From positions 3,351,001 to 3,415,000 of the forward strand of contig NZ_CP039740.1 of assembly GCF_005153485.1 (NCBI RefSeq): a stretch of 64,000 nt of DNA, read 5' to 3'. Origin of the DNA: Pseudolabrys sp. FHR47. GTDB lineage: Bacteria > Pseudomonadota > Alphaproteobacteria > Rhizobiales > Xanthobacteraceae. A program made the position numbers and the translations under genes. Shown one piece after another: positions 8,550 through 17,066 of this stretch. Under the pieces are notes generated by a model. It was not told the origin of the DNA. It saw only the letters and a list, made by a program, of their open reading frames with translations, and ran no database searches. The first letter of the stretch is position 1. Each line of letters begins with the position of its first letter.

Positions 8550-9968
8550 ATGACGTTCGACACCATTATCCGCGGCGGCACCGTCGCCACTGCCTCCGAT
8601 ACCTTTAGTTGCGACGTCGGCATCGCCGGCGGCCGGATCGCCGCCCTCGGCAGCGACCTCGGCACCGCCCCCGAGATCGTCGACGCCACCGGTCTGCTGG
8701 TGCTGCCCGGCGGCATCGACAGCCATGTCCACATTTCGCAGCCGTCCGGACCCGGCATCGTCATGGCGGACGATTTCGCCTCAGCGACCCGCTCGGCGGC
8801 CTTCGGCGGCAATACCATGGTGCTCCCTTTTGCCATGCAGCAGAAGGGCGAGAGCCTGCGCGAGGTGGTGAAGGACTATCACAGGAAGGCCGACGGCCAG
8901 TGCTACATCGACGTCTCGTTCCATCTCATCATCGCCGACGCCTCCGACGCCGTGCTCGGTCAGGAACTGCCGGCCCTCGTTCATGACGGCTACACCTCGT
9001 TCAAGGTGTTCATGACCTATGAGGGCCTCGCCCTCTCCGACATGGAAATGCTCAAGGTCATGACCGTGGCGCGCGAGACCGGCGCCATGATGATGGTGCA
9101 TGCCGAGAACTACGACGCCATCCGCTTCCTCACCGACCGGCTCGAGCAGGCCGGCAAGACCGGCACGCTCTATCACGGCGCCTCGCGGCCGATCCCGGTC
9201 GAGCGCGAGGCGACGCACCGCGCCATTTCACTGGCGGAGCTGATCGACGTGCCGATGATGATCGTGCATGTCTCGAACGGCCAGGCCCGCGACGAGATTG
9301 CCCGCGCCCGCGCCCGCGGCCTCAAGATCTATGGCGAGACCTGCCCACAATATCTGATGCTCACCGAGAGGGACATGGACGGCCTCAACATGGAGGGCGC
9401 CAAATATGTCTGCTCGCCGCCGCCGCGCGACAAGGAAAGCCAGCAGGCCTGCTGGGAAGGTTTGCAACAGGGCATCTTCTCGCTGTTCTCGTCGGATCAC
9501 TGCCCGTTCCGTTACGACGATCCGCAGGGCAAGCTGGCGCCCAAGGGCAAGACCAGCTTCCGCTGGGTGCCGAACGGCATTCCCGGCGTCGAGACGCGGT
9601 TGCCGATTTTGTTCTCCGAAGGCGTGAACAAGGGCCGCATCTCATTGAACGAGTTCGTGGCGCTGACCGCGACCAACCACGCCCGCACCTATGGGCTCTA
9701 TCCGAAGAAGGGTACGATTGCGGTGGGGTGTGACGCCGACATCGCGTTGTGGGACGCCAAACGCGAAGTGACTATCTCGCAAAGCCTGATGCATGGCGGC
9801 ACCGACTACACGCCCTATGAAGGCATCAAGGTCACCGGTTGGCCGGTCTCGACCATGGTGCGCGGCCAGTTCGTGGTACGTGACGGTGAGCTGGTCGGCA
9901 AGCTCGGCGGCGGCGCCTATGTGCCGCGCGAGAAGTCAGAACTGGCGAAGCCGAGGGCCAATTCGTAG
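8550..9968 (+). CDS. Dihydropyrimidinase / D-hydantoinase
   Basis: A 472-residue amidohydrolase-superfamily enzyme that opens dihydropyrimidine or 5-substituted hydantoin rings to N-carbamoyl amino acids. The binuclear zinc site is complete: His59 and His61 (GGIDSHVHI), Lys152 to be carbamylated (SFKVFMTYEG), His184 (MMVHAEN), His240 (MIVHVSN) and Asp316 (SSDHCPF). Length and motifs are those of cyclic imidohydrolases rather than dihydroorotase. No N-carbamoylase is adjacent. Its stop codon lies inside a palindromic repeat. An amidase operon of atzGEH type lies 4 kb downstream, so the area is rich in C-N hydrolases. Confidence 0.93.
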   Translation: MTFDTIIRGGTVATASDTFSCDVGIAGGRIAALGSDLGTAPEIVDATGLLVLPGGIDSHVHISQPSGPGIVMADDFASATRSAAFGGNTMVLPFAMQQKGESLREVVKDYHRKADGQCYIDVSFHLIIADASDAVLGQELPALVHDGYTSFKVFMTYEGLALSDMEMLKVMTVARETGAMMMVHAENYDAIRFLTDRLEQAGKTGTLYHGASRPIPVEREATHRAISLAELIDVPMMIVHVSNGQARDEIARARARGLKIYGETCPQYLMLTERDMDGLNMEGAKYVCSPPPRDKESQQACWEGLQQGIFSLFSSDHCPFRYDDPQGKLAPKGKTSFRWVPNGIPGVETRLPILFSEGVNKGRISLNEFVALTATNHARTYGLYPKKGTIAVGCDADIALWDAKREVTISQSLMHGGTDYTPYEGIKVTGWPVSTMVRGQFVVRDGELVGKLGGGAYVPREKSELAKPRANS

Positions 9969-10034
9969 CCCGGATGAGCGCAGCGAAATCCGGGAGCGCC
10001 TTACCCGCATTGCGCTTCGCTCCATGCGGGCTAC
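9965..10034. repeat. Palindromic repeat (family B, copy 1)
   Basis: The ends GTAGCCCG and CGGGCTAC are inverted, with inner segments GCGCAGCGAAATCCGGG and GCGCTTCGCTCCATGCGGG. A second copy with the same ends lies at 60226-60295. It contains the stop codon of the hydantoinase gene. Confidence 0.85.
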
Positions 10035-10056
10035 AAGAACCGCCTCGGAGCAAAGA

Positions 10057-11064
10057 ATGCCAACCAATCGCCAAGTCCTCCTCAAATCCCGCCCGAGCGG
10101 CATCCCGCAAGCCGAACACTTCGAGATCGCCAGCGCGCCGGTCCCCGAGCCCGGCGAACGGCAATTCCTCGTGCGCAACGAATTCCTCTCGGTCGAACCG
10201 GCAATGCGCGGCTGGGTATCGGCGGTCGCCAACTACTCGACGCCGGTCGGCATCGGCGAAGTCATGCGCGCCTTCGCCGCCGGCACCGTCGTGAAATCGC
10301 GTCATCCCGGCTTCGCCGAGGGCGACAAGGTGATGGGCATGCTCGGCTGGCAGGACTATACGGTCAGCGACGGCAGCAACATCACCCGCAAGGTAAAGGA
10401 GACCGACCTGCCCTTGTCGCTGTCGCTTGGCGTTCTTGGCCTCAACGGCCTTACCGCCTATTTCGGCCTGCTCGATCTCGGCCTGCCGAAGCCCGGCGAC
10501 ACCGTGGTCGTCTCCACCGCCGCCGGTTCGGTCGGCTCCGCGGTCGGCCAGATCGCAAAGCTGATGGGCTGCCGCACCGTGGGCATCACCGGCGGCGCCG
10601 CCAAGGTCGCGCTGTGCAAGGATGCGTTCGGCTACGACGCCGCCATCGACTACAAGGCGGGCAACCTCGATGCCGGACTCAAGGCCGCCTGCCCGGGCGG
10701 CATTGACGTTTACTACGACAATACGTCCGGTCCGATCAGCGACGCCGTCATCAAGCAGATCAACATCGGCGCGCGCATCGTCATCTGCGGCACCGCCGCG
10801 CTGTCGTCATGGGACCCATGGCCGAGCGGCCCACGCATCGAGCGGCACATCCTGGTCAAGCGCGCGCGCATGGCCGGGCTAATCGTGTTCGACTATGCGC
10901 ATCGCTACGAGGAAGCCGTGGCGCGGCTGGCGCAATGGATTCGTGACGGCAAGCTCAAGTACCGCGAAGACATCGTCGACGGCATCGAGCATGCCCCCGG
11001 CGCCATCGCCGAACTCTATCGCGGGGAGAATCTCGGCAAGCGGCTGATCAGGCTCACCCAGTAA
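10057..11064 (+). CDS. NADP-dependent MDR-family oxidoreductase (CurA / leukotriene B4 dehydrogenase-like)
   Basis: A 335-residue zinc-independent medium-chain reductase, expected to reduce an activated C=C bond with NADPH. Family signs are VEPAMRGW near residue 40, the Rossmann loop STAAGSVGSAVGQIAK (AASG-type) at about residues 155-170, and YYDNTSGP plus ICGTAALSSW further on. The start at 10057 has GGAG about 8 bases upstream. A strong hairpin terminator follows immediately after the stop. Confidence 0.92.
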   Translation: MPTNRQVLLKSRPSGIPQAEHFEIASAPVPEPGERQFLVRNEFLSVEPAMRGWVSAVANYSTPVGIGEVMRAFAAGTVVKSRHPGFAEGDKVMGMLGWQDYTVSDGSNITRKVKETDLPLSLSLGVLGLNGLTAYFGLLDLGLPKPGDTVVVSTAAGSVGSAVGQIAKLMGCRTVGITGGAAKVALCKDAFGYDAAIDYKAGNLDAGLKAACPGGIDVYYDNTSGPISDAVIKQINIGARIVICGTAALSSWDPWPSGPRIERHILVKRARMAGLIVFDYAHRYEEAVARLAQWIRDGKLKYREDIVDGIEHAPGAIAELYRGENLGKRLIRLTQ

Positions 11065-11094
11065 AAAATGCCCGGCTTTTCAGCCGGGCATTTT
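11065..11094. terminator. Bidirectional intrinsic terminator
   Basis: Twelve-base arms AAAATGCCCGGC and GCCGGGCATTTT with a six-base loop TTTTCA. It begins right after the stop of the plus-strand reductase and just beyond the 3' end of the convergent CoA-transferase operon, so it can serve both with A/T tracts on either side. Confidence 0.9.
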
Positions 11095-11116
11095 CATAGC
11101 AGCGTAAACTCGAAGC

Positions 11117-11770
11117 CTAGTGCTTCAGCTTCGCATCGACTTTGAACTTGGCTTCGGTCTTCTTCGTGATTTCGTCGAGGCTCACGCCCGGCGCGAGTTC
11201 GATCAGGGTCATGCCCGCATCGCCCTTCTTGTCGATCGTGAACACGCCCAAATCGGTGATGACCATGTCGACGACGCGCGAGCCGGTCAGCGGCAGGTCG
11301 CATTTGTGCAGCAGCTTCGGCGCATCCTTGGCCGTATGCTCCATGATCACCACCACCTTCTTGACGCCGGCGACGAGGTCCATGGCACCGCCCATGCCTT
11401 TGACCATCTTGCCGGGGATCATCCAGTTGGCGAGATCGCCGTTCTCGGCCACCTGCATGGCGCCGAGCAGTGCGAGGTCGATATGCCCGCCGCGGATCAT
11501 CGCGAAACTGTCGGCCGACGAGAAATAGCTGGTGGTCGGCAGTTCGGTCACGGTCTGCTTGCCGGCGTTGATCAGGTCCGGGTCCTCGTCACCCTCATAG
11601 GGGAACGGGCCGAAGCCGAGCATGCCGTTCTCGCTCTGCAACTGCACCGACACGCCGTCCGGAATGTAGTTCGAGACAAGCGTCGGAATGCCGATGCCGA
11701 GATTGACGTAGAATCCGTCGCGCAATTCCTTGGCGGCGCGCTCGGCCATTTGATCGCGGGTCCACGGCAT
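11117..11770 (-). CDS. scoB: 3-oxoacid CoA-transferase subunit B
   Basis: A 217-residue beta subunit of a succinyl-CoA:3-oxoacid (or 3-oxoadipate) CoA-transferase. It carries the catalytic glutamate, Glu47, in the motif SENGMLG, after [13 protein letters not shown]. The ATG overlaps the stop of the alpha subunit by one base (TGATG), so the two are co-translated. The sequence does not separate acetoacetate (ScoB) from 3-oxoadipate (PcaJ) specificity. No aromatic ring-cleavage genes flank it, which favours ketone-body or general 3-oxoacid use. Confidence 0.92.
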   Translation of the reverse strand: MPWTRDQMAERAAKELRDGFYVNLGIGIPTLVSNYIPDGVSVQLQSENGMLGFGPFPYEGDEDPDLINAGKQTVTELPTTSYFSSADSFAMIRGGHIDLALLGAMQVAENGDLANWMIPGKMVKGMGGAMDLVAGVKKVVVIMEHTAKDAPKLLHKCDLPLTGSRVVDMVITDLGVFTIDKKGDAGMTLIELAPGVSLDEITKKTEAKFKVDAKLKH

Positions 11771-12501
11771 CAGACTTCCTCCCCTGCGCCGAACGCGCCG
11801 GGCGCGGGGCGCTTGCGCGTCGTGCGCACTTCGATGCGTTTCTCGGCGGTGCTCTTGATGATACGTTGCACGAACACGCCCGGCGTATGGATCTCGTCGC
11901 CGTCGAGTTCGCCCGGCTCGACCAGGTGCTCGACCTCGGCCACGGTGATGCGGCCGGCGGTCGCCATCATCGGGTTAAAGTTGCGCGCGGTCTTGCGGTA
12001 GACGAGGTTTCCCTCGGTGTCGCCCTTCCAGGCGTGCACCAGCGACAGGTCCGCCACCAGACCGGTCTCGAGAATGTAGCGCTCGCCGTTGAACACTTTC
12101 TCTTCCTTGCCCTTGGCGATCTCGGTGCCGACGCCGGTCTTGGTGTAGAAGCCGCCGATGCCGGCGCCGCCGGCGCGCATGCGCTCGGCGAGCGTGCCCT
12201 GCGGATTGAATTCGATCTCCAGTTCGCCCGCGAGATACTGCTGCGCGAACAGCTTGTTCTCCCCGACATAGGAGGCGATCATTTTCTTGATCTGCCGCGT
12301 CTCGAGCAGCAGGCCGAGGCCCGCGCCGTCGATGCCGGCATTGTTCGACACGCAGGTCAGGCCTTTCACGCCGGAATCGCGCAAAGCCACGATCAGGTCG
12401 GTCGGCATGCCGCAAAGGCCGAAGCCGCCGGCCATGACCATCATGCCGTCTTTGACGATGTCGGCGAGCGCCGACTTCGCATCAGGATAGACTTTTCTCA
12501 T
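11770..12501 (-). CDS. scoA: 3-oxoacid CoA-transferase subunit A
   Basis: A 243-residue alpha subunit with the CoA-binding glycine-rich motif [16 protein letters not shown] near residues 20-36 and the family sequence [17 protein letters not shown]. It is read first, directly followed by subunit B with a one-base overlap. The C-terminus is extended by a short Arg/Ala/Pro-rich tail. It is followed downstream by the shared terminator at 11065. Confidence 0.92.
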   Translation of the reverse strand: MRKVYPDAKSALADIVKDGMMVMAGGFGLCGMPTDLIVALRDSGVKGLTCVSNNAGIDGAGLGLLLETRQIKKMIASYVGENKLFAQQYLAGELEIEFNPQGTLAERMRAGGAGIGGFYTKTGVGTEIAKGKEEKVFNGERYILETGLVADLSLVHAWKGDTEGNLVYRKTARNFNPMMATAGRITVAEVEHLVEPGELDGDEIHTPGVFVQRIIKSTAEKRIEVRTTRKRPAPGAFGAGEEV

Positions 12502-12591
12502 CAGTTCCCTGCCGTTTCACCCGGGTTCCAGTTCTTGTGGTCGGCCGTTTCTAGCCGGACTTTCGCAGGAGCGAAAGGCCGCGACACAGGG

Positions 12592-12930
12592 TCAGCGCGG
12601 CGGGGTGACGTCGGTCACCGGGTTACGCGGAGGCGTGATGTCCCGCACCGGATTGGCCGGACGGACGGGAGCGGCCGGCGCCGCAGGGGCGGTCACCGGA
12701 GGCGGCGCGGCGACCGGGGTCGCAGGAGGGCCGAGCCGGGTCGGCAGCGGCAGCCCATGCGGATAGTAGCTCCAGGCGATGAAAAATACGGCAAACAGCA
12801 GCGCCGCCATGCCGGCCGCGGTGGTCCGGCTCTGCCACGACAAGAGGCCGCCGATCAGGCTGGCGACGAAAACGAAAAACGCAAGGATGATGACGTAGAT
12901 CCAGTTCACCTCGGCCAGATCGATCGGCAT
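12592..12930 (-). CDS. Small membrane protein with Pro-rich tail, unknown function
   Basis: A 112-residue protein with two hydrophobic segments (about residues 11-31 and 39-56), followed by a low-complexity tail rich in Pro, Ala and Val. The tail ends in two related repeats, NPVRDITPPR and NPVTDVTPPR. The start at 12930 has GGAAG upstream; earlier codons lack support. I do not recognise a family, and the tail may lie in the periplasm or cytoplasm. Confidence 0.65.
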   Translation of the reverse strand: MPIDLAEVNWIYVIILAFFVFVASLIGGLLSWQSRTTAAGMAALLFAVFFIAWSYYPHGLPLPTRLGPPATPVAAPPPVTAPAAPAAPVRPANPVRDITPPRNPVTDVTPPR

Positions 12931-13000
12931 GGATGTCTTCCTTCGGGCAGCGAAGCCCCCACCTGGCATGTTAGCCCGAGCGCGGCAGAGCGGTCACCTA

Positions 13001-13048
13001 TCCCGGGCGCAGTGCAGCGCGCCTTCGCGGTACGCTGCTGACCCGGGA
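13001..13048. repeat. Short palindromic intergenic element
   Basis: TCCCGGG and CCCGGGA at the ends, with GCAGTGCAGCGCG and CGCGGTACGCTGCTG forming the inner arms. It lies in a 196-base gap between two minus-strand genes and could act as a transcript hairpin. Confidence 0.6.
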
Positions 13049-13126
13049 TCGCAAAAATATCGGTGTTTGTGAAGGTCCCGGTTCAGCGATGCGTCACTGC
13101 GGGCCGCGTTGCGCCCGGGACAGGTC

Positions 13127-13519
13127 TCAGCTTTTCGGCGGGTCCATCAGGCTGACATGCGCGGCCACGACGCGCCAGCCCTCCGGAAAGCGGACCCAGG
13201 TCTGCATCTGCCGGCCGATCTTGCCAGGCGCCGACGGCCGCTCGTACAAAGTCGAGGCGGTAGCGAAGTCGCGGCCATAGGTGGTGATCGACGTCTTCGA
13301 AAGAGTGCGTCCGAGTCCAACCGGCGAGCGCGCGGCGCGGAACGCCTTGATGGCCTCGTAACCGTACAGCACTTCTGTCACGCCATAGCGCACGGTGCGC
13401 GGATCGTCGCGAAACAACTCGTCGAGCTTGGCGACGTCGTTGTTGACCAGCGCCTGTTCATAGGCCTCGAAGGCCTGGCGCACCTCGGCGACGACTTCCG
13501 GGATGTCGATTTCGGGCAT
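13127..13519 (-). CDS. AtzH/HpxZ-like protein (SnoaL/NTF2 fold)
   Basis: A 130-residue protein of the DUF3225/AtzH family. The pattern VRQAFEAYEQALVNNDVAKL, then DELFRDDPRTVRYGVTE and YGYEAIKAFRAAR, is characteristic. In Pseudomonas sp. ADP, AtzH is reported to act on 1,3-dicarboxyurea next to AtzE/AtzG in cyanuric acid breakdown; HpxZ is the Klebsiella counterpart in purine catabolism. Here it is the third gene after the AtzG-like and AtzE-like genes, with a palindromic repeat between it and the amidase gene. Which of these substrates it handles is unknown. Confidence 0.85.
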   Translation of the reverse strand: MPEIDIPEVVAEVRQAFEAYEQALVNNDVAKLDELFRDDPRTVRYGVTEVLYGYEAIKAFRAARSPVGLGRTLSKTSITTYGRDFATASTLYERPSAPGKIGRQMQTWVRFPEGWRVVAAHVSLMDPPKS

Positions 13520-13558
13520 TTATTGTTCTCGCTTTTTTTGCTCAGCCGTTCAGCCGTC

Positions 13559-13641
13559 GTCATGCCCGGCTTTATGCCGGGCATCCACGTCTTTCTTGAT
13601 GCTGCAAAGACGTGGATGGCCGGGTCAAGCCCGGCCATGAC
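13559..13641. repeat. Palindromic intergenic repeat (family C)
   Basis: GTCATGCCCGGC at the left end and GCCCGGCCATGAC at the right, with an inner pair ATCCACGTCTTT and AAAGACGTGGAT. It separates the AtzE-like and AtzH-like genes. Sequences of this kind are common between genes in Bradyrhizobium-type genomes. Confidence 0.8.
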
Positions 13642-13657
13642 AGGGTGGAAGACGTGA

Positions 13658-15040
13658 CTACAAAACCGGCCTTGGCGCCGCCACCACGCCCATCGTCTCC
13701 AGCGCATGCGCGATGCGCAGAGCCACATCCTCGCGCCAAGGCGCGGCGATGATCTGCACGCCGATCGGCAGCGGCTTGAGCGGCACCGGCACCGCCACCA
13801 CCGGCAGACCGATGAAGGAGATCGGCTGCGTATAGAGCCCCATATTGGCGCGCACCGGCATCTCGACGCCGTCGAGCGTGAAGTTGACCTGGCCGATCTT
13901 CGGCGCGGTCACCGGCGTCGCCGGCGCGAGGATGGCGTCGCAGTCCTTGAACAGGTTGAGCACCGCGTCGCGATACCAGCGGCGGAAGTTCTGCGCCTTC
14001 ACGACCAGAGTCGACGGGATCATCGCGCCCGCGATCAGCCGGTCGCGCACCGCCGGGTCGAAATCGTTCGCCTGTGTGCGCAGGCGCTCGAGATGCAAGG
14101 CCGCGCCTTCCGTGGTGGTGATGACGAAAGCCGCCGAGCGCGCGCGGTTGGCCTCCGGAATTTCCACCGTGCGCGCGCCCACCGCTTTGGCCGCCGTGTC
14201 GAGCGCGCTCAAGGCCTCGAGCGAGGCGCCCTTGCGGAAATAGCCGCCGGCCACCGCGACGCGCAGGCCCTCCAGGCCCTGCTCCAGAAACGGCGTCGTC
14301 GACTCGCGCGGACGATCGACGCAGGCCGCATCTTCGGCGTCGAAGCCCTGCATGGCGTCATAGCTCAGCGCCAGATCGCGCACCGTGCGCGCGAAGGGCC
14401 CGAGATGATCGAGCGAGGCAACGAAGGGAAATGAGCGCGCCCGTGTCAGCCTGCCATAGGTCGGCTTCAATCCGAAAATGCCGCACAGCGACGACGGCAC
14501 GCGAATGGAGCCATTGGTGTCGGAGCCGAGCGCGATCGGCACCATGCCGCCGCCAACCGCGCCGCCCGAACCGCCGGACGAGCCGCCGGTCATGCGTTCG
14601 GGGTCGTGCGGATTGCGCGACGGGCCGTCATGCACATTCTCGCCGGTGAAATCGTAGGCGTATTCGCCCATGTTGAGCGCGCCGGTAAGCACCGCGCCGG
14701 CGGCTTCCATGCGCTCGATCAGCACGGCGTCGTGCTTGGCGGCTGCCCGCGTGCGGTTGATCTTCGAACCCGCCACCGTCGGCAGGCCTTCGATGTCGAA
14801 CAGGTTCTTCACTGCGAAGGGCACGCCGGCGAGCGGCAGCTTCGCTCTGTCGGGCGAGGCATCGACCGCTTTGGCTTTCGCGCGCGCGCGCTCGGCGGTC
14901 ACCGCGGTGAAGGCATTGAGCAGCGGATTGCGCTTGTCGATGACGGCGAGCATCTGCTCGGTCACGTCGAGCGCGCTGACTTTTCCGGATTGCACCGCCG
15001 CCGCGATCTCGGCGGCCGACGACCAGGTGTGATCGCTCAT
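13658..15040 (-). CDS. AtzE/HpxY-like amidase (amidase signature family)
   Basis: A 460-residue cytosolic amidohydrolase. The Ser-cisSer-Lys triad is visible as Lys78 (VPFAVKNLFD), Ser154 (TGGSSGGSGG) and Ser178 (GSDTNGSIRVP), with the 24-residue spacing usual for the family. Context identifies it as AtzE-like: a 59-residue AtzG-like partner gene ends just upstream and an AtzH-like gene follows. AtzE-AtzG is known to deaminate 1-carboxybiuret. No cyanuric acid hydrolase (AtzD) or allophanate hydrolase (AtzF) gene is present, so the natural substrate may be another ureide. The start at 15040 has GGGGAG upstream. Confidence 0.88.
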   Translation of the reverse strand: MSDHTWSSAAEIAAAVQSGKVSALDVTEQMLAVIDKRNPLLNAFTAVTAERARAKAKAVDASPDRAKLPLAGVPFAVKNLFDIEGLPTVAGSKINRTRAAAKHDAVLIERMEAAGAVLTGALNMGEYAYDFTGENVHDGPSRNPHDPERMTGGSSGGSGGAVGGGMVPIALGSDTNGSIRVPSSLCGIFGLKPTYGRLTRARSFPFVASLDHLGPFARTVRDLALSYDAMQGFDAEDAACVDRPRESTTPFLEQGLEGLRVAVAGGYFRKGASLEALSALDTAAKAVGARTVEIPEANRARSAAFVITTTEGAALHLERLRTQANDFDPAVRDRLIAGAMIPSTLVVKAQNFRRWYRDAVLNLFKDCDAILAPATPVTAPKIGQVNFTLDGVEMPVRANMGLYTQPISFIGLPVVAVPVPLKPLPIGVQIIAAPWREDVALRIAHALETMGVVAAPRPVL

Positions 15041-15056
15041 GTCGGAGGCTCCCCAC

Positions 15057-15236
15057 TCACGCCTTGAAGATCGGCGCCGGTTCGGCTTCGTCCGGCAGCG
15101 GGAAGTCGGCATAGGTCGCGGCGTGACGAAGCGAGACCTCGAGATTGGCCTTCACGGCGCCCTTCCAGGCCGGCTCGAGCGGCAGGTTGAGCGCCACTGC
15201 TGCGGCGTCGATGAAGTCGTCGAGTTTGTCGGCCAT
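15057..15236 (-). CDS. AtzG/HpxX-like small subunit (DUF4089)
   Basis: A 59-residue protein, MADKLDDFIDAAAVALNLPL followed by EPAWKGAVKANLEV, the DUF4089/AtzG pattern. AtzG wraps AtzE in a GatCA-like complex and is needed for its stability. The start at 15236 is the ATG that begins the family pattern. The gap to the amidase start is 16 bases, so co-expression is expected. It is the first gene of the three-gene operon. Confidence 0.85.
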   Translation of the reverse strand: MADKLDDFIDAAAVALNLPLEPAWKGAVKANLEVSLRHAATYADFPLPDEAEPAPIFKA

Positions 15237-15398
15237 GGAGATCGTCCGGGTGGGTCGCCGGTAACTTACATGCAAATTTGGAGCCAAGGTAGTCCGCCGA
15301 ACCGGTTAGGGACGTTGTGCTGGGATCAACTTGGCCACGTCTCCCACCCCCTGTAAGGTCGCCGCACAACACGAAAGCAATATCCGGGAGGACTGAGA

Positions 15399-16376
15399 AT
15401 GCGGATGATCAAACGGCCGGTGCTGGCCTTGGTGCTCGCCTTGGCGCTCGCTTTGCCGGGTCTGGCCCAGGCGGAGGACTATCCGAACAGGAACATCCGC
15501 TTGATCGTGCCCTTCCCGCCCGGCGGTCCCAACGATGTCATCGCGCGCGTTGTCGCCAAGCGCATGTCCGACATTCTCAAGCAGACGATCGTTATCGACA
15601 ATCGCGGCGGCCAGGGCGGCGTGCTCGGCACCGATGCCGTCGTCAGGGCGGAGCCGGATGGCTACACGATTGCTATCACCAGCGCCGGCGCGTTGGCGAT
15701 CAGCCCGAGCATGGAGAAGGTGCCCTACGAGACCTTGCGCGATCTCCAGCCGGTGACGCTGGTCGCCTCGGTACCCGAAATGCTGGTCGTCGCGGACAAC
15801 GTCCCGGCCAAGAATATGCAGGAGCTCGTCGCGCTCGCCAAAGCACAGCCCGGCAAGTTCAATTTCGCATCGTCGGGCGCCGGCAGCCTGCCGCATCTGG
15901 CCGGCGAACTGTTCAAGCTCAGCGCCAAGATCGACGTCGTCCATGTGCCATATCGCGGCGCCGCGCCCGCGGTGAACGACCTGCTCGGCGGACAAACACA
16001 GATGGCTTTCTTCGATCTGCCGGTGTTGCTGCCGCATGTCCAGGCGGGCAAATTGCGGGCGATCGCCATTGGCGCGCCGAAACGCTCGGCGGCCGCGCCG
16101 GATGTACCGACCACCGCGGAAGCCGGCATGGGCGAGTTGCAGGCTGAAAACTGGTACGGAATGGTAGCGCCGGCCAAGACACCCGCCGCAGTTATTCAGA
16201 TCCTGAACAAAGCGGCCATCGAAGCGATGAAGGATGCTGAGGTCATCGACCGGATGAACAAGGTCGGCGCCAAGCTCGTCGGCAATTCACCCGAGGAATT
16301 CCGCAGCTATATTACCGCCGAAACCGAGAAATGGACCCGCGTGATCAAGGCGGCCTACATACCGGTGTCGAAATAG
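15399..16376 (+). CDS. Bug-family (TctC-like) periplasmic binding protein
   Basis: A 325-residue tripartite tricarboxylate transporter receptor. A signal peptide ends near ALPGLAQA, and the mature protein starts EDYPNRNIRLIVPFPPGGPN, the Bug signature. GGAGG lies 8-12 bases before the ATG. No membrane TctA/TctB genes are adjacent, which is common for orphan Bug proteins. It is divergent from the atzGEH-like operon and may serve ligand capture for it, though that is only positional inference. A GST gene follows after 7 bases. Confidence 0.9.
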   Translation: MRMIKRPVLALVLALALALPGLAQAEDYPNRNIRLIVPFPPGGPNDVIARVVAKRMSDILKQTIVIDNRGGQGGVLGTDAVVRAEPDGYTIAITSAGALAISPSMEKVPYETLRDLQPVTLVASVPEMLVVADNVPAKNMQELVALAKAQPGKFNFASSGAGSLPHLAGELFKLSAKIDVVHVPYRGAAPAVNDLLGGQTQMAFFDLPVLLPHVQAGKLRAIAIGAPKRSAAAPDVPTTAEAGMGELQAENWYGMVAPAKTPAAVIQILNKAAIEAMKDAEVIDRMNKVGAKLVGNSPEEFRSYITAETEKWTRVIKAAYIPVSK

Positions 16377-16383
16377 CCGCAAC

Positions 16384-17019
16384 GTGTCCGTTCGCTTGAC
16401 CGAACCTTCCGGCCTGATGACCTTGCGGTCGACCGAAACGTCTCCGTTCGGGCGCAAGGTTCGCATTGCCATCGATGTTCTGGGGCTCGGTGCGCGCATT
16501 GCCGTCGCGCCGGCCAATACGCTCGATGAAAACGACACGCTGCGGCAGCAGAACCCGCTGGGCAAGATGCCGTGCCTGCTGCTGCCCGGCAGCGAGGTGC
16601 TGTACGACAGCGGCGTCATTATCGAATACCTGCAGGAGTTCGCCGGCACCGACCGGCTGGTGCCGCGACAGGGGCCGGAGCGTTATCGCAAACTCACTCT
16701 GGCGACGCTCGCCGACGGCATCACCGACGCTGCCTTGCTCATGGTCTACGAAGGCCGCTTCCGCGAGCCCGGCGCGCATTCGACGCGTTGGCTCACCCAC
16801 CAGCGCGGCAAGATGCTGCGCGCGCTCGCGGCGTTCGAGCCTGCACCGCCGCCGGCCAACGTCACGGACATTGTGAGCATCGGCCTTGCCTGCGCCCTCG
16901 GTTATCTCGACTGGCGCCAGCCTATCGCATGGCGGCCCGAGCATCCGCGGCTCGAGCAATGGCTGACCGATTTTTCCCGGCACGAGGGTGCCTTCGGCCG
17001 TACGCAGGCCAAATCCTGA
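16384..17019 (+). CDS. Glutathione S-transferase family protein
   Basis: A 211-residue cytosolic protein with an N-terminal thioredoxin-like domain. Its likely glutathione-activating Ser lies in TETSPFGRKVRIA, the cis-Pro is in LGKMPCLLL, and the gamma-glutamyl-binding Asp-Ser is in VLYDSGVIIEYL. An all-alpha C-terminal domain follows. Translation appears to start at a GTG 7 bases after the Bug gene's stop, implying co-transcription. The substrate is unknown. Confidence 0.88.
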   Translation: MSVRLTEPSGLMTLRSTETSPFGRKVRIAIDVLGLGARIAVAPANTLDENDTLRQQNPLGKMPCLLLPGSEVLYDSGVIIEYLQEFAGTDRLVPRQGPERYRKLTLATLADGITDAALLMVYEGRFREPGAHSTRWLTHQRGKMLRALAAFEPAPPPANVTDIVSIGLACALGYLDWRQPIAWRPEHPRLEQWLTDFSRHEGAFGRTQAKS

Positions 17020-17066
17020 TCATTGATTCAAAGTCCTGATCGTAGACCCGCCGGTCCGAAGGCGAT

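Noticed and set aside
13001..13641. CRISPR-like array from repeated GC-rich palindromes
   Set aside because: The elements are single, unequal palindromes with no regular spacers or cas genes.
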